Assembly (NCBI GenBank): GCA_966250335.1
Contig: CBINGZ010000015.1
Location: 38,575-102,574, forward strand
DNA from: OLB7 sp966250335
Lineage (GTDB): Bacteria > Bacteroidota > Ignavibacteria > OLB7
Reading direction: 5' to 3'
DNA: 64,000 nucleotides
A program made the translations under genes and the position numbers. The first letter of the stretch is position 1. Each line of letters opens with the position of its first letter. Shown piece by piece: positions 42,069-50,927 of the stretch. A model generated the notes under the pieces. It was not told where the DNA came from, ran no database searches, and saw only the letters and a program-made list of their open reading frames with translations.

Positions 42069-45029
42069 ATGGCTGACCTGGGGTACCCGGAGATCACTGT
42101 CAATCGGAAATCGCAGGGGGATGCCGCCGACGAACCCGTATCGCCGGCGCCGCCGCGCGTTCGCCGTACCGCTCCGTCCGGAAAGAACGGAACCGGCAAG
42201 GGAACATCGGGGGGGACGAAGGGAAGCGGAAAGGATACCAAACGGAGAGATCCGGACGAGTGGCTGAGACATGTCACCTCGGTCCTCCTCCTTCTCTTCT
42301 CGGTGCTCCTCTTCCTGTCGCTCATCAGCTATACGCCGGCCGACCAGGCAAACGCCGACGTCGGCGTCGGAGACCTGGCGGGCCTCGTCTCCAACGATCC
42401 GACGATCGCCGCGCGAGCCGACACCACGGAGAACTGGATCGGGCTGATGGGGGCGTTCATCTCCAACTTCCTGATCAACGGCACGGTCGGCTACGGCGCC
42501 ATCGTGATTCCGGTGCTGATGGCGCTCTGGGGTATGGTCGTCTTCAAGGCGACCGGCTACTCGCGGCTGATCCGCGCCACCCTCTCCACCCTTCTGGTGG
42601 TGACCCTGATCGCGGGGATCTTCGGCACGATCCAGCTCGTGAGCTGGATGCCGCATCCCTCCTACGAGTTCAGCGGCGCCATCGGCAGCTTCATCGCGTC
42701 GATTCTCTCGGGACTGATCGGGACGGCGGGATCGATCCTGGTCCTGCTGGCGGCCATCTTCGTCAGCGTGGTCCATGCGTTCGAGCTCGATATGAAAACG
42801 ATCGTCGATATGGGCCGACGCTACTTCATCATGCTGCGGGCACAGGCCGCCCGAACCAGGGAGGCGGTCTCGGCGAAGCTCGGCGAGAACGCCGAGGCGA
42901 CGGAGTCGGCCCCGGTCGACGAGCGGCGTCCCACGGGGGATGGAGACCGGATCGACAACGAGCCGGCACGGATGGTCCGCCGCATGGGGGGCTCGGCCCT
43001 TCCTCCGGTCGACGATACTCCGACTGTCGTCCCTCCGCGCATGAGGCGTGAGGAGGCTCCGTTCCCGGAGGCGCGGATCGCGCGTCCGGCCCATCTTCAG
43101 AACCCGGTATCGGAAGGGACGACGCTCCCTCCGGTCCAGACGCAGCGCCCGGTTCAGCCGCAGCCCCAGCCGCGCCCCGTAGAGCCCCGACCGATGGAGC
43201 CGCGACCGGCGCAGACCCGTCACCCGGAGGAGTCCGCTCCCGAGCCCCGCCGAGCCGCCGAGCCGCCGAACCGCGGTCTCGATATCCCGATGCCGTCGGA
43301 GCAGGCTCAGATGAGGGCGCAGGCGGAGCCTTCCCCCCTCCCCCCTGCCGCTCCCCGGCCCCCCGTGCGGGAGACGCCGCAGGCCGAGCAGCGGGATGAG
43401 AATATCGAGGTGCGCCACGATGCCCCTCCCCTCTCGCCGCAGCCTTCCGCCACCGCTCCGACGAAGCTGACGGTGAACGTCTACGACGCGGAGACCGACG
43501 CCGATCTGGAGACGGAGGACGAAGGAGGATTGATCGAACGCTATCGCGACGAGCAGATCAAGTATGTCCCCCCTCCGGTGGAGCTGCTGGTTCCGCAGAG
43601 CGAGCAGGCCGACGTGAACGACAGCGAGTTGAAGGAGAACGCGAGGATCCTGCAGGAGAAGCTGAGCACCTTCAACATCCAGATCGAGAACCTGACGGTG
43701 ACGCCGGGTCCGGTGGTGACGCTCTACGAGTTCGTGCCGGCGGCCGGCATCAAGATCGCGCAGATCGAATCGCTGGCCGACGATATCGCGCTGGCGCTGA
43801 AGGCGCGGGGGATCCGGATCATCGCGCCGATCCCCGGCAAGGGGACTGTCGGCGTGGAGATTCCGAACCACAAGCCGGCGATGGTCAGAATCAGGTCGGT
43901 GGTGAACACGGCGAAGTTCCGCGAGGCGAACCTCCACCTTCCGCTGGCGCTCGGCAAGACGACCGTGGGGGAGGTCTTCTGCGACGACCTGACGAAGATG
44001 CCGCACCTGCTGATCGCGGGGGCCACCGGATCGGGAAAGTCGGTCGGCATCAACGCGATTCTCTCCTCGCTCCTCTTCAAGATGCATCCGAGCGAGCTGA
44101 AGTTCGTGATCATCGATCCGAAGAAGATCGAGCTGACGCAGTACAAGGCGCTCAAGGATCATTTCCTGGCGTGCTGCCCCGATATCGACGAGGATATCAT
44201 CACGAACCCGCAGAACGCGGTGATCGCGCTGAAGTCGCTCGAGATGGAGATGGACAGACGGTACGATATTCTTGCGCGCGGCCGGCAGCGGAACATCTTC
44301 GACTACAACAGAAAGGTCGACGAAGGCTACTACAAGGACGACGCGCAGTATCGGCATGTGAAGCTCCCCTATATCGTACTGATTCTGGACGAGCTCGCCG
44401 ACCTGATGATCACCGCCGCCCGCGAGGTGGAGGAACCGATCGCCCGTCTGGCGCAGCTCGCCCGCGCCATCGGCATCCACATGGTGGTCGCCACGCAACG
44501 CCCCTCGGTGGATGTGATCACCGGCATGATCAAGGCGAACTTCCCGGCGCGTATCGCCTACCAGGTCGCCACGAAGATCGATTCGCGCACGATCCTCGAT
44601 ATGAACGGGGCCGAGCAGCTTCTGGGGAACGGCGACATGCTCTTCCTCCCCGGCGGACAGCCGAAGCCGCTCCGCCTGCAGAACGCGTTCATCTCCACCG
44701 ACGAGGTGGAGGAGCTCTGCGATCATATCGGAAAGCAGAAGGGATACACGCAGCCGTACATGCTCCCCTCGGTCGTGGAGAAGAGCAAGAAGTCGGGCGG
44801 CGGCGGTGACGACGCACGGGATGAGCTCTTCGACGAGGCGGCGCGCCTGATCGTCAGACATCAGCAGGGATCGGTGTCGCTGGTGCAGCGGCGGCTGAAG
44901 GTGGGATATTCGCGCGCGGCGCGGATCATCGACGAACTGGAGATGGCCGGCATCGTCGGCCCGTTCGACGGGTCGAAGGCGCGCGCCGTGCTGCTGGAGA
45001 GCGAGGCGGAACTGGAGGCGTTTCTGTAG
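42069..45029 (+). CDS. ftsK: DNA translocase FtsK/SpoIIIE
   Basis: A 986-residue septal DNA pump. A basic cytoplasmic start (about 1-60, Lys- and Gly-rich) is followed by four transmembrane helices (about 64-245). A long Pro- and Arg-rich linker (about 260-480) with many PRPxEPRP-like units comes next. The motor has Walker A GATGSGKSVG (about 655), Walker B IVLILDELADLM and IAYQVATKIDSRTIL. The C-terminal gamma winged helix (DEAARLIVRHQQGSVSLVQR) would read the KOPS strand signals that point to dif. All parts are complete. A stem-loop follows the stop codon. Confidence 0.96.
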   Translation: MADLGYPEITVNRKSQGDAADEPVSPAPPRVRRTAPSGKNGTGKGTSGGTKGSGKDTKRRDPDEWLRHVTSVLLLLFSVLLFLSLISYTPADQANADVGVGDLAGLVSNDPTIAARADTTENWIGLMGAFISNFLINGTVGYGAIVIPVLMALWGMVVFKATGYSRLIRATLSTLLVVTLIAGIFGTIQLVSWMPHPSYEFSGAIGSFIASILSGLIGTAGSILVLLAAIFVSVVHAFELDMKTIVDMGRRYFIMLRAQAARTREAVSAKLGENAEATESAPVDERRPTGDGDRIDNEPARMVRRMGGSALPPVDDTPTVVPPRMRREEAPFPEARIARPAHLQNPVSEGTTLPPVQTQRPVQPQPQPRPVEPRPMEPRPAQTRHPEESAPEPRRAAEPPNRGLDIPMPSEQAQMRAQAEPSPLPPAAPRPPVRETPQAEQRDENIEVRHDAPPLSPQPSATAPTKLTVNVYDAETDADLETEDEGGLIERYRDEQIKYVPPPVELLVPQSEQADVNDSELKENARILQEKLSTFNIQIENLTVTPGPVVTLYEFVPAAGIKIAQIESLADDIALALKARGIRIIAPIPGKGTVGVEIPNHKPAMVRIRSVVNTAKFREANLHLPLALGKTTVGEVFCDDLTKMPHLLIAGATGSGKSVGINAILSSLLFKMHPSELKFVIIDPKKIELTQYKALKDHFLACCPDIDEDIITNPQNAVIALKSLEMEMDRRYDILARGRQRNIFDYNRKVDEGYYKDDAQYRHVKLPYIVLILDELADLMITAAREVEEPIARLAQLARAIGIHMVVATQRPSVDVITGMIKANFPARIAYQVATKIDSRTILDMNGAEQLLGNGDMLFLPGGQPKPLRLQNAFISTDEVEELCDHIGKQKGYTQPYMLPSVVEKSKKSGGGGDDARDELFDEAARLIVRHQQGSVSLVQRRLKVGYSRAARIIDELEMAGIVGPFDGSKARAVLLESEAELEAFL

Positions 45030-45061
45030 GAGGGTGATCGCTCATCCTCCCTTCTCCTTTC
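45028..45061 (+). terminator. Terminator after ftsK
   Basis: GGAGGGTGA (45029-45037) pairs with TCATCCTCC (45042-45050), with one G-U pair and a 4-base loop. CTTCTCCTTTCG follows, a broken T-rich tract. Confidence 0.7.
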
Positions 45062-45149
45062 GCTTCCCGAGAATTCGCCCCGGTATCGTGGCATCCCTTA
45101 GCGCGGAATCGGCTGTTGCCACTCCCCCGAGCAATGTTCCGCAAGCCCT

Positions 45150-45188
45150 GTTCGTGAGCCTCGTTCGTGAGCCTTGTTCGTGAGCGTT
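45150..45188 (+). repeat. Tandem repeat, three copies of a 13-bp unit
   Basis: GTTCGTGAGCCTC, GTTCGTGAGCCTT and GTTCGTGAGCGTT lie head to tail with a period of 13 bases. The three units differ only in the last four bases. Confidence 0.85.
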
Positions 45189-45250
45189 ACCTTCGGTACA
45201 TCGGCTCCCGAAGGGAGCACCGATTTGTAGCTCCGGACCATTCAATAATT

Positions 45251-45324
45251 CTTAAGCCCTGAAGGGGCGTACCATTCTTCCTCATGTATGACGAGAAGAA
45301 TGGTACGCCCCTTCAGGGCTTAAG
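45251..45324. repeat. Perfect 30-bp inverted repeat, bidirectional terminator-like
   Basis: The left arm (45251-45280) begins CTTAAGCCCTGAAGGGGCGT and its exact reverse complement occupies 45295-45324, with a 14-base loop. ATTTTTTAG follows the right arm, so it could end transcription on the plus strand. On the minus strand AATTATTG follows, which is a poorer stop. The core GCCCTGAAGGGGC recurs in degenerate form nearby. Confidence 0.9.
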
Positions 45325-45550
45325 ATTTTTTAGGAATTGTCGTTGCTACACATGGTTCGCCCCTTCGGGGCTATCCCCTTCAAGGTGAACAAGTGCAGGT
45401 TTTACATCGTGTTGTGCGAGTCTTGGAAACTCTCAAGAATTCCCCGTCGGGCACCCTCCAGAAACAAGAGATATCCCTCCCTACGGGACCTGGAGAAACT
45501 CGATAGACGACACCCGGGCGTTCCTCATACAACCTTCCCGGCCCGATGAG

Positions 45551-47014
45551 CTATGCGGCGGCGGGCGGGCCGAACCAGGTTGTGAGGGCGTCGGCGAGAC
45601 CGAGATCGGTTCCCTCTCCGACCCACGCCACGTGGCCGTCGGGCCGGATCAGCACGGCAGTGGGGGCCGTGATCGTCCCGAGGACCGGAAGCTCCCACGT
45701 CCCGTCGTAGCGACCGTCGACCACGCGCACCCGATCCCCCGTGATCTCATCGAAGCCGCCGGGCTCACCGAAGTTGAGCAGAACCGGTTCGGCGGCGTGA
45801 AGCAGCGTGAAGACCCGCAGCGGACCGTCGGCGGTGACGATGTCGAGATCGGGCATGCGGCGTCCGAGGAGCGGGTGTCCCTCGCCGAGATCGTAACGGA
45901 TATCGAGACCCGAGAGCATCCCGGCCATTCGTTTGCGCGGTTCATCCATCCGGAGAAGTTCGGCAACGGTCTCCCTCAGCGCCTCGGTGCGGTCGTCCGA
46001 CCGGAAGAGCGCGATTGCCGCCATCGTGTTGCGCAGCACCCAGGCGGTGACCGGGTGACGCTCGGCCTGGTAGGTATCCAGAAGAGTGTCCGGCGAGGTT
46101 CCCCTGACCACCCGGGCCAGCTTCCATCCCAGATTCACCGCATCCTGCACACCCATGTTGAGCCCCTGTCCTCCCACCGGGAAATGGATGTGCGCGGAGT
46201 CCCCCGCCAGCAGAACCCGCCTGTCGCGGTAGGTCGCGGCCTGCCGGGTCATATCGCTGAACCGGGAGATCGAGGTGGGGCTGTGAACCCCGTAATCGCT
46301 CCCGTACACGGCGATCAGGGCTTCGCTGAGATCGCCGAGCGTCGGTTCACCCCGGGAGCCGACCTGCCGCTCGGTCACCATGACCCGCACCGGCTTCCCC
46401 TCCCCCTGCCTGCCGACGGCATGGACGCCGAGGGCGTCGCGACGGAGCCCCCATTGCGCCTCCTCGGTCAGCTCGACCTCGGCGATAAGGCAGCTCATGG
46501 TCGGATCCCACCCGGGGAACTCGATGCCGGCCGTTTTCCGGACCGCGCTCCGCCCTCCGTCGCATCCGACGAGATATTCCGCCCGCATCGACGAGCCGTC
46601 GGAGAGCTCGATATCGACACCTGTGTCATCCTGAGCGAATCCCGTCACATCACGTCCGCGATAGATCGGCACTCCCAGCTCGTCGACCCAGTCGGCCAGG
46701 ATGCGCTCGATCTGGTTCTGCCAGATGCCGAGGACATAGCTGTGCCGGGCGGGAAAGTCGCTGATATCCAGGGAGATCCATGCGAACCCCACGCTCTGAG
46801 CCGCCTGTCCCTGCGAGATGAACCGATCCGCGACCCCACGCTGATCGAGCACCTCGATGGTGCGTGCGTGCAGACCGCCCGCCCGCGCGCCGACGAGCTC
46901 CTGGTCCGGGCGCCGCTCGACAACGGCAACATCGACCTTCGCCAGCGCCAGTTCGGCCGCAAGCATCAATCCGGTCGGACCGCCTCCGGCGATTACCACT
47001 GCATGTTGAGTCAT
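45551..47014 (-). CDS. FAD-dependent aromatic monooxygenase, rifampicin monooxygenase (Rox)-like
   Basis: A 487-residue class A flavin monooxygenase. The FAD-binding GxGxxG is in VVIAGGGPTGLML (about 6-18), the DG motif is VGCDGGRSAVRK (about 150), and the GD motif is VLLAGDSAHIHFPVGGQGLN (about 275-294). RAGGLHARTIEVLDQRG and SYVLGIWQNQIERIL resemble the rifampicin-inactivating Rox group rather than phenol hydroxylases. A C-terminal thioredoxin-like domain (about 375-487, LLGRRMPDLDI) is present, as in Rox. The substrate could be rifamycin-type or another polyketide or phenol. It stands alone, with palindromes on both sides, which suits acquisition by transfer. Confidence 0.85.
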   Translation of the reverse strand: MTQHAVVIAGGGPTGLMLAAELALAKVDVAVVERRPDQELVGARAGGLHARTIEVLDQRGVADRFISQGQAAQSVGFAWISLDISDFPARHSYVLGIWQNQIERILADWVDELGVPIYRGRDVTGFAQDDTGVDIELSDGSSMRAEYLVGCDGGRSAVRKTAGIEFPGWDPTMSCLIAEVELTEEAQWGLRRDALGVHAVGRQGEGKPVRVMVTERQVGSRGEPTLGDLSEALIAVYGSDYGVHSPTSISRFSDMTRQAATYRDRRVLLAGDSAHIHFPVGGQGLNMGVQDAVNLGWKLARVVRGTSPDTLLDTYQAERHPVTAWVLRNTMAAIALFRSDDRTEALRETVAELLRMDEPRKRMAGMLSGLDIRYDLGEGHPLLGRRMPDLDIVTADGPLRVFTLLHAAEPVLLNFGEPGGFDEITGDRVRVVDGRYDGTWELPVLGTITAPTAVLIRPDGHVAWVGEGTDLGLADALTTWFGPPAAA

Positions 47015-47057
47015 AGGTTGTGGAGATGAGATAATCGTGGCAGGGGCTCGAATGCCC

Positions 47058-47107
47058 CGATGAATTGGCAGGCATTCCGGTTCAAGGGAATGCCTGCCAA
47101 TTCATCG
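47058..47107. repeat. Perfect 21-bp inverted repeat upstream of the flavin monooxygenase gene
   Basis: CGATGAATTGGCAGGCATTC continues one more C on the left (47058-47078) and its exact reverse complement lies at 47087-47107, leaving 8 bases between. It sits 44 bases upstream of the monooxygenase start, in a place where an operator could act, but no T tract follows it on either strand. Confidence 0.85.
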
Positions 47108-47185
47108 TCAATCGATCAATGCCGATCACGCCTCCGTGCCGGCATCGTCAGTTCACACTCCGATATACCGAAAGGTGATCCGCCT

Positions 47186-47827
47186 CTACGACAGCACGGT
47201 CAACCGATGCTTCGATTCCTGGGCCAGCTTCGGGAACTCCGCCGCGCGGATGATCACGCTGGGGCCGGGGATCTCCGGGTCGTGGTGTTCGACCTTCGCA
47301 TCGGTGTGCGATTCATCGAGATAATGGATCGTCTTCTTGTCGGTCTGAAGCACCAGGATCGGGCGCGACGTCGGCGTAAAACGCTCCTGCTTCGCCACGG
47401 CGAAACGGATCGTGCCGCTTCCCAACCGATGCTCCTGTTTGTAGTTGAGCGACTCGATCTTCACCTCGAACAGCGCATCCCCCAGAAGCTGGGCGCAGCA
47501 GCGGTTGAGGACATCGGTGGAGATAAGAGCATCGGATCGTGTAACGATACTCAGCGGCGTCCGGCGGCGCAGGCCGCGCGAGTAGCTGACCAGCGCGCAG
47601 ACGCCCCGCGTGTAGTCGATCGTGTTGTCGGTGAGGATGATCCCCTTCAGCGACAGAATCCTCTTGAGCTTCGCTTCCTGATAGAGCGCGGTCAGGATCT
47701 CCGGTCTGGGATTGATGACCGACACCGCTCCCTCGTACGCGACGATGGTGCCGCTGATGGCGCCGTCGTCGGTCAGAAAGACCTCGACCTGATGTTTTCT
47801 ATCGTACCAGACATGTTTGCTGAACAT
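47186..47827 (-). CDS. Metallo-beta-lactamase-fold-like protein lacking the metal motif
   Basis: A 213-residue soluble protein I cannot assign to a named family. Its first half follows the beta-lactamase fold order seen in RNase Z-like enzymes: VEVFLTDDGAISGTIV, then KRILSLKGIILTDNTIDYTR, then GVCALVSYSRGLRRRTPLSI. The position of HxHxDH is occupied by DNTIDY, so it cannot bind the usual zinc pair. The second half (KIESLNYKQEHRLGSGTIRF) has the later beta strands. If real, it is a non-catalytic MBL relative, perhaps a binding or regulatory protein. It lies 22 bases after the fur gene in the same direction and is probably co-transcribed. Confidence 0.6.
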   Translation of the reverse strand: MFSKHVWYDRKHQVEVFLTDDGAISGTIVAYEGAVSVINPRPEILTALYQEAKLKRILSLKGIILTDNTIDYTRGVCALVSYSRGLRRRTPLSIVTRSDALISTDVLNRCCAQLLGDALFEVKIESLNYKQEHRLGSGTIRFAVAKQERFTPTSRPILVLQTDKKTIHYLDESHTDAKVEHHDPEIPGPSVIIRAAEFPKLAQESKHRLTVLS

Positions 47828-47849
47828 CGCGGAAATCCCCGGCCGCTAC

Positions 47850-48374
47850 CTAGTTGTTATGAGGACACTTCCCAGGTTCGGCACACTCGGCGAAGATCTG
47901 GAAGGAATGATCGACCACGCGCAGCCCCGCCATATCGGCCACCTGCTTCCGGATGCTCAGCATCTGAGGATGCACGAACTCCGAGATATGACCGCACTTG
48001 ACGCAGATGAGATGATCGTGATGCGGCTCGTCGAAGCCGATCTCGTAATAGCTTCTATCCCCCCGAAAATTGTGCTTCGTGATCAGCCCCGCCTTCTCCA
48101 GCAGTTCCAGCGTGGAGTAGACGGTGGCGCGGCTGATCCTCTGCTTGTTCAGGACCATCGCCGCATAGAGTTCGTCGGCGTTGAAATGCCCCACCCTGTT
48201 CAGCACCGCCTCCAGCACCTTGAACCGCTCTCCGGTGGAACGGTAGCGTTCGTGCGCCAGGAACTTCGTGAACGTCTCCACCGCCTTCTTCTTCTGCTCG
48301 TCGGTGAGGATTCTATCTTCCTGGTGAAGTTCCTTCGATTCACCGAGCTGGTCTTTTTTTCCTTTCTGTGCCAT
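47850..48374 (-). CDS. fur: Fur-family transcriptional regulator
   Basis: A 174-residue regulator with a longer than usual Lys- and Glu-rich N-terminus (about 1-35). The winged helix (RYRSTGERFKVLEAVLNRVG, SRATVYSTLELLEKAGLITK) is followed by the dimerisation domain with regulatory metal ligands HHDHLICVKCGHISEF. A second Cys pair ends the chain (ECAEPGKC), which with CVKC forms the structural zinc site. Members respond to iron (Fur), peroxide (PerR) or zinc (Zur); sequence does not separate these. It precedes the MBL-like gene and follows the ccm cluster, so iron or haem control of neighbouring genes is plausible. Confidence 0.9.
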   Translation of the reverse strand: MAQKGKKDQLGESKELHQEDRILTDEQKKKAVETFTKFLAHERYRSTGERFKVLEAVLNRVGHFNADELYAAMVLNKQRISRATVYSTLELLEKAGLITKHNFRGDRSYYEIGFDEPHHDHLICVKCGHISEFVHPQMLSIRKQVADMAGLRVVDHSFQIFAECAEPGKCPHNN

Positions 48375-48486
48375 GTTCAGCTTCTCCTCTCAGGGATCGA
48401 ATAAGGCAGTCGCGAATTCATCGAACATACAACGTAGAAGGTCTTCCGCAATGGGCCGGAAGAATCCGTTCTGTGAGCTCCGTTCT

Positions 48487-50904
48487 CTAGCGGCGCAGAC
48501 CGCTGCGGGCCACGACCGGCTCGTCGATCCCGGCGGGAGCCTTCGCGCGGGCCTCGTCGCGTGAGCCGCGGGGCGCCGGGGGAAGATCGGTGAAGCCGGC
48601 GGCGATCACATCCTTGCGGCGCCTGAGGATCGAGAAGAAGAATCCACCGACCATCACCACCACGCCGACCCAGACGAACGAGATGAACGGCTTGATCGAA
48701 ACGTCCAGCGTGATCTCCACCTTGGTCTCGCCGGGAGGATGGCTCGCCGAGCGGAACCCGACCACCGCCTGCGAGTTCGCCAGGTTCTCGCGGTCGGCCA
48801 GCAGATCGTCGAACTGGAGCGTGACATCGGTTCCGGGGATCCCGGCCGGCATCACACTCTTGTCCTGAATGCTGCGATACGATGTAATGTAGTGCACCGA
48901 ATCCCCCGCCGCGATCTCGAAGACCGCCCCCTGCATCCCCTCCGACTGCGCGCGGCTCATGTCGAACTTCTCGAACTTGACCGTCACCGAGCTGTCGAAC
49001 GGCACCGGGACCTTGTCCCCCTTGCGCATCGTGATGCTGGGATCTCCGCCCACCTCCTCGAGTCCCTTCGGCGCCACGTAGACATCCTTGGTCGGATAAT
49101 ACTTGATCCCCGGCTCCATGAAGGCCGACTCTCTGTTGTTGAAGTCGCTCAGCATCGTGATCGGATGCACTTCGAACCTGTCCCCATCCTTCTCGAACAC
49201 CACCTTGTGCTCCAGCCGCTGCCTGTCGAGCTTCTCCTTGTCGACCTGACGGAATCCCATGTAGGTGACGGTGTAGCCGAGAGCCTTCTTCGGTTCCCCC
49301 TGGATGAGCTGCACATGGTCGGTGACCCCGTAGCGGGCCGTGAAGACGATCCCGAGCATCATGAAGGCGACGCCGGCATGGGAGACGTAGGCCCCGACGA
49401 ACTGGCGGTTCCCCCGCAGGATGCGCCATCCGAGCTGCACGTTCACCACCAGGGCGAAGACCGAACCGAACCCGAGCAGGATAAAGACGATATCATGCAC
49501 CCCAAGCAGCACAAGGCCGAGCGTGCCGACCGAGGCGATCACGACGGCCGTCGCCACCTTCCTGTAGAACTCGTTCGTCGGGGTGTTCTTCCATTTCAGC
49601 ATCATGCTGATCCCGTTCAGCAGGACGATGATGATGCCGAGAGGAAGCTGGAGCGAGTTGTAGAACGACGGGTCGAGCGCAATTTTCGGCTTGTCGAAGA
49701 GGGGGAGGAAGATCGGGTAGCTTGTTCCGATCATGACGATCAGGGCGGACATGGCGAGGACGGCGGAGCCGATCGCCAGCGCGTTCTCACGCGACATCAG
49801 CTGCATCTCCAGGGCCGCCTGACGCAGCTCCCTCCACCGCCAGATCAGCGCGACGACCCCGATGCCGACGAAGAGGAAGATCACGCCGAGCAGCACCGCA
49901 TAGACGAAGTTCCCCGGCTCCACGAAGCTGTGGACCGAGGTATCGCCGAGCACGCCGGAGCGGGTAAGGAAGGTGGAATAGAGGATCAGGCCGAAGGCGA
50001 GCACCGCCAGCAGGAAGTTCGTCTTGACCAGCCCCCCCACCTTCTGCGGTGTCGTCGAGGTCCCGATCGTCCCTGTCCGTTTCTGCACGAGCATCGTATG
50101 GACCAGCGAGACGCAGACCAGCCACGGGATGAGCGACGAGTTCTCCACCGGGTCCCATCCCCAGAAACCTCCCCATCCCAGGGTCTCGTAGGCCCACCAG
50201 CCCCCCAGCATGATGCCGAATCCGAGCACCATCGAGGCGAAGAGGGTCCAGGGGAGGGAGATGGTGACCCAGCGCTGGTAGTCGCGCTTGATCAGGCCGC
50301 CGACGGCGAAGACGAACGGCACGGTCATGGCGGCGAATCCGGAGAAGAGGATCGGCGGATGGATCGTCAGCCAGATGTTCTCGAGCGTCGGGTTCAGGCC
50401 GTTTCCGTTATCGGGGACGGCGATCGCCTCCGGGAACTTCTCGAAGTAGCTGACGAAGGGGGAATCGACCACCAGGATCAGCAACAGACAGGTGATGACC
50501 AGCCCGAAGACCCCCATCACCGGCGCCTCGTACTTCACCTTCTGCGCGTAGCCGAGGACGAAGACCCCCACCATGCAGGTCAGAAGGGTCCAGAGCATGA
50601 AGCTCCCCTGCTGCCCTGTATAGAAGGAGGCGAGAAGGAACGGCTTCGCCAGGAAGTTCGAGGAGTAGCGCCAGACGTAATGGTACTGGTACTGATGGGT
50701 CAGGATCAGGAACATCAGGACGGCGCAGGCGACCATGAAGCTGACGACGGCCACATGGAACCCCAGCCGACCGATGTTCATCGCCCGCTCGCTGCCGTTG
50801 CGCGCGGCGAAGAGGTAACTGAACATCGCCACGAGAGAGGCGGCGAACGCGATGCTCAGGGCAAGCGTGCCGGTGACTCCGTTGAACACTGCTGATTCTG
50901 ACAT
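48487..50904 (-). CDS. ccmF: Cytochrome c haem lyase subunit CcmF
   Basis: An 805-residue membrane protein with about 15 transmembrane helices. The haem-handling WWD motif is WGGFWGWDPVENSSLIPW (about 250-268). The His residues that hold haem appear in TIHPPILFSGF and in VSLVHTMLVQ. A large periplasmic domain sits near the C-terminus (about 555-740). The last 60 residues contain the final helix and a short tail. CcmF joins haem from CcmE to apocytochromes outside the inner membrane, with CcmH/I partners that are not in this window. It is the last ccm gene of the minus-strand cluster. Confidence 0.96.
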   Translation of the reverse strand: MSESAVFNGVTGTLALSIAFAASLVAMFSYLFAARNGSERAMNIGRLGFHVAVVSFMVACAVLMFLILTHQYQYHYVWRYSSNFLAKPFLLASFYTGQQGSFMLWTLLTCMVGVFVLGYAQKVKYEAPVMGVFGLVITCLLLILVVDSPFVSYFEKFPEAIAVPDNGNGLNPTLENIWLTIHPPILFSGFAAMTVPFVFAVGGLIKRDYQRWVTISLPWTLFASMVLGFGIMLGGWWAYETLGWGGFWGWDPVENSSLIPWLVCVSLVHTMLVQKRTGTIGTSTTPQKVGGLVKTNFLLAVLAFGLILYSTFLTRSGVLGDTSVHSFVEPGNFVYAVLLGVIFLFVGIGVVALIWRWRELRQAALEMQLMSRENALAIGSAVLAMSALIVMIGTSYPIFLPLFDKPKIALDPSFYNSLQLPLGIIIVLLNGISMMLKWKNTPTNEFYRKVATAVVIASVGTLGLVLLGVHDIVFILLGFGSVFALVVNVQLGWRILRGNRQFVGAYVSHAGVAFMMLGIVFTARYGVTDHVQLIQGEPKKALGYTVTYMGFRQVDKEKLDRQRLEHKVVFEKDGDRFEVHPITMLSDFNNRESAFMEPGIKYYPTKDVYVAPKGLEEVGGDPSITMRKGDKVPVPFDSSVTVKFEKFDMSRAQSEGMQGAVFEIAAGDSVHYITSYRSIQDKSVMPAGIPGTDVTLQFDDLLADRENLANSQAVVGFRSASHPPGETKVEITLDVSIKPFISFVWVGVVVMVGGFFFSILRRRKDVIAAGFTDLPPAPRGSRDEARAKAPAGIDEPVVARSGLRR

Positions 50905-50927
50905 GGTAGGGATCGGAATGGCCGGCC

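Larger units (their letters stand above)
45062..45550. other. Palindrome-rich intergenic stretch
   Basis: About 490 bases without a supportable gene. They hold a 13-bp tandem repeat (45150-45188), a 30-bp perfect inverted repeat (45251-45324) and further small elements of the form CCC-GAA-GGG (for example GGCTCCCGAAGGGAGC near 45201 and CGCCCCTTCGGGGC near 45360). The short reading frame at 45337-45549 lies over these elements and is not credible. Confidence 0.6.

Noticed and set aside
41973..44861. A 962-codon open frame on the minus strand opposite ftsK
   Set aside because: It is rich in Arg, Asp, His and Leu with no domain pattern, and lies wholly against a complete FtsK. GC-rich codon use leaves the complementary frame open by chance.
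45337..45549. 70-codon frame after ftsK
   Set aside because: It overlaps palindromic repeats and has no motif.
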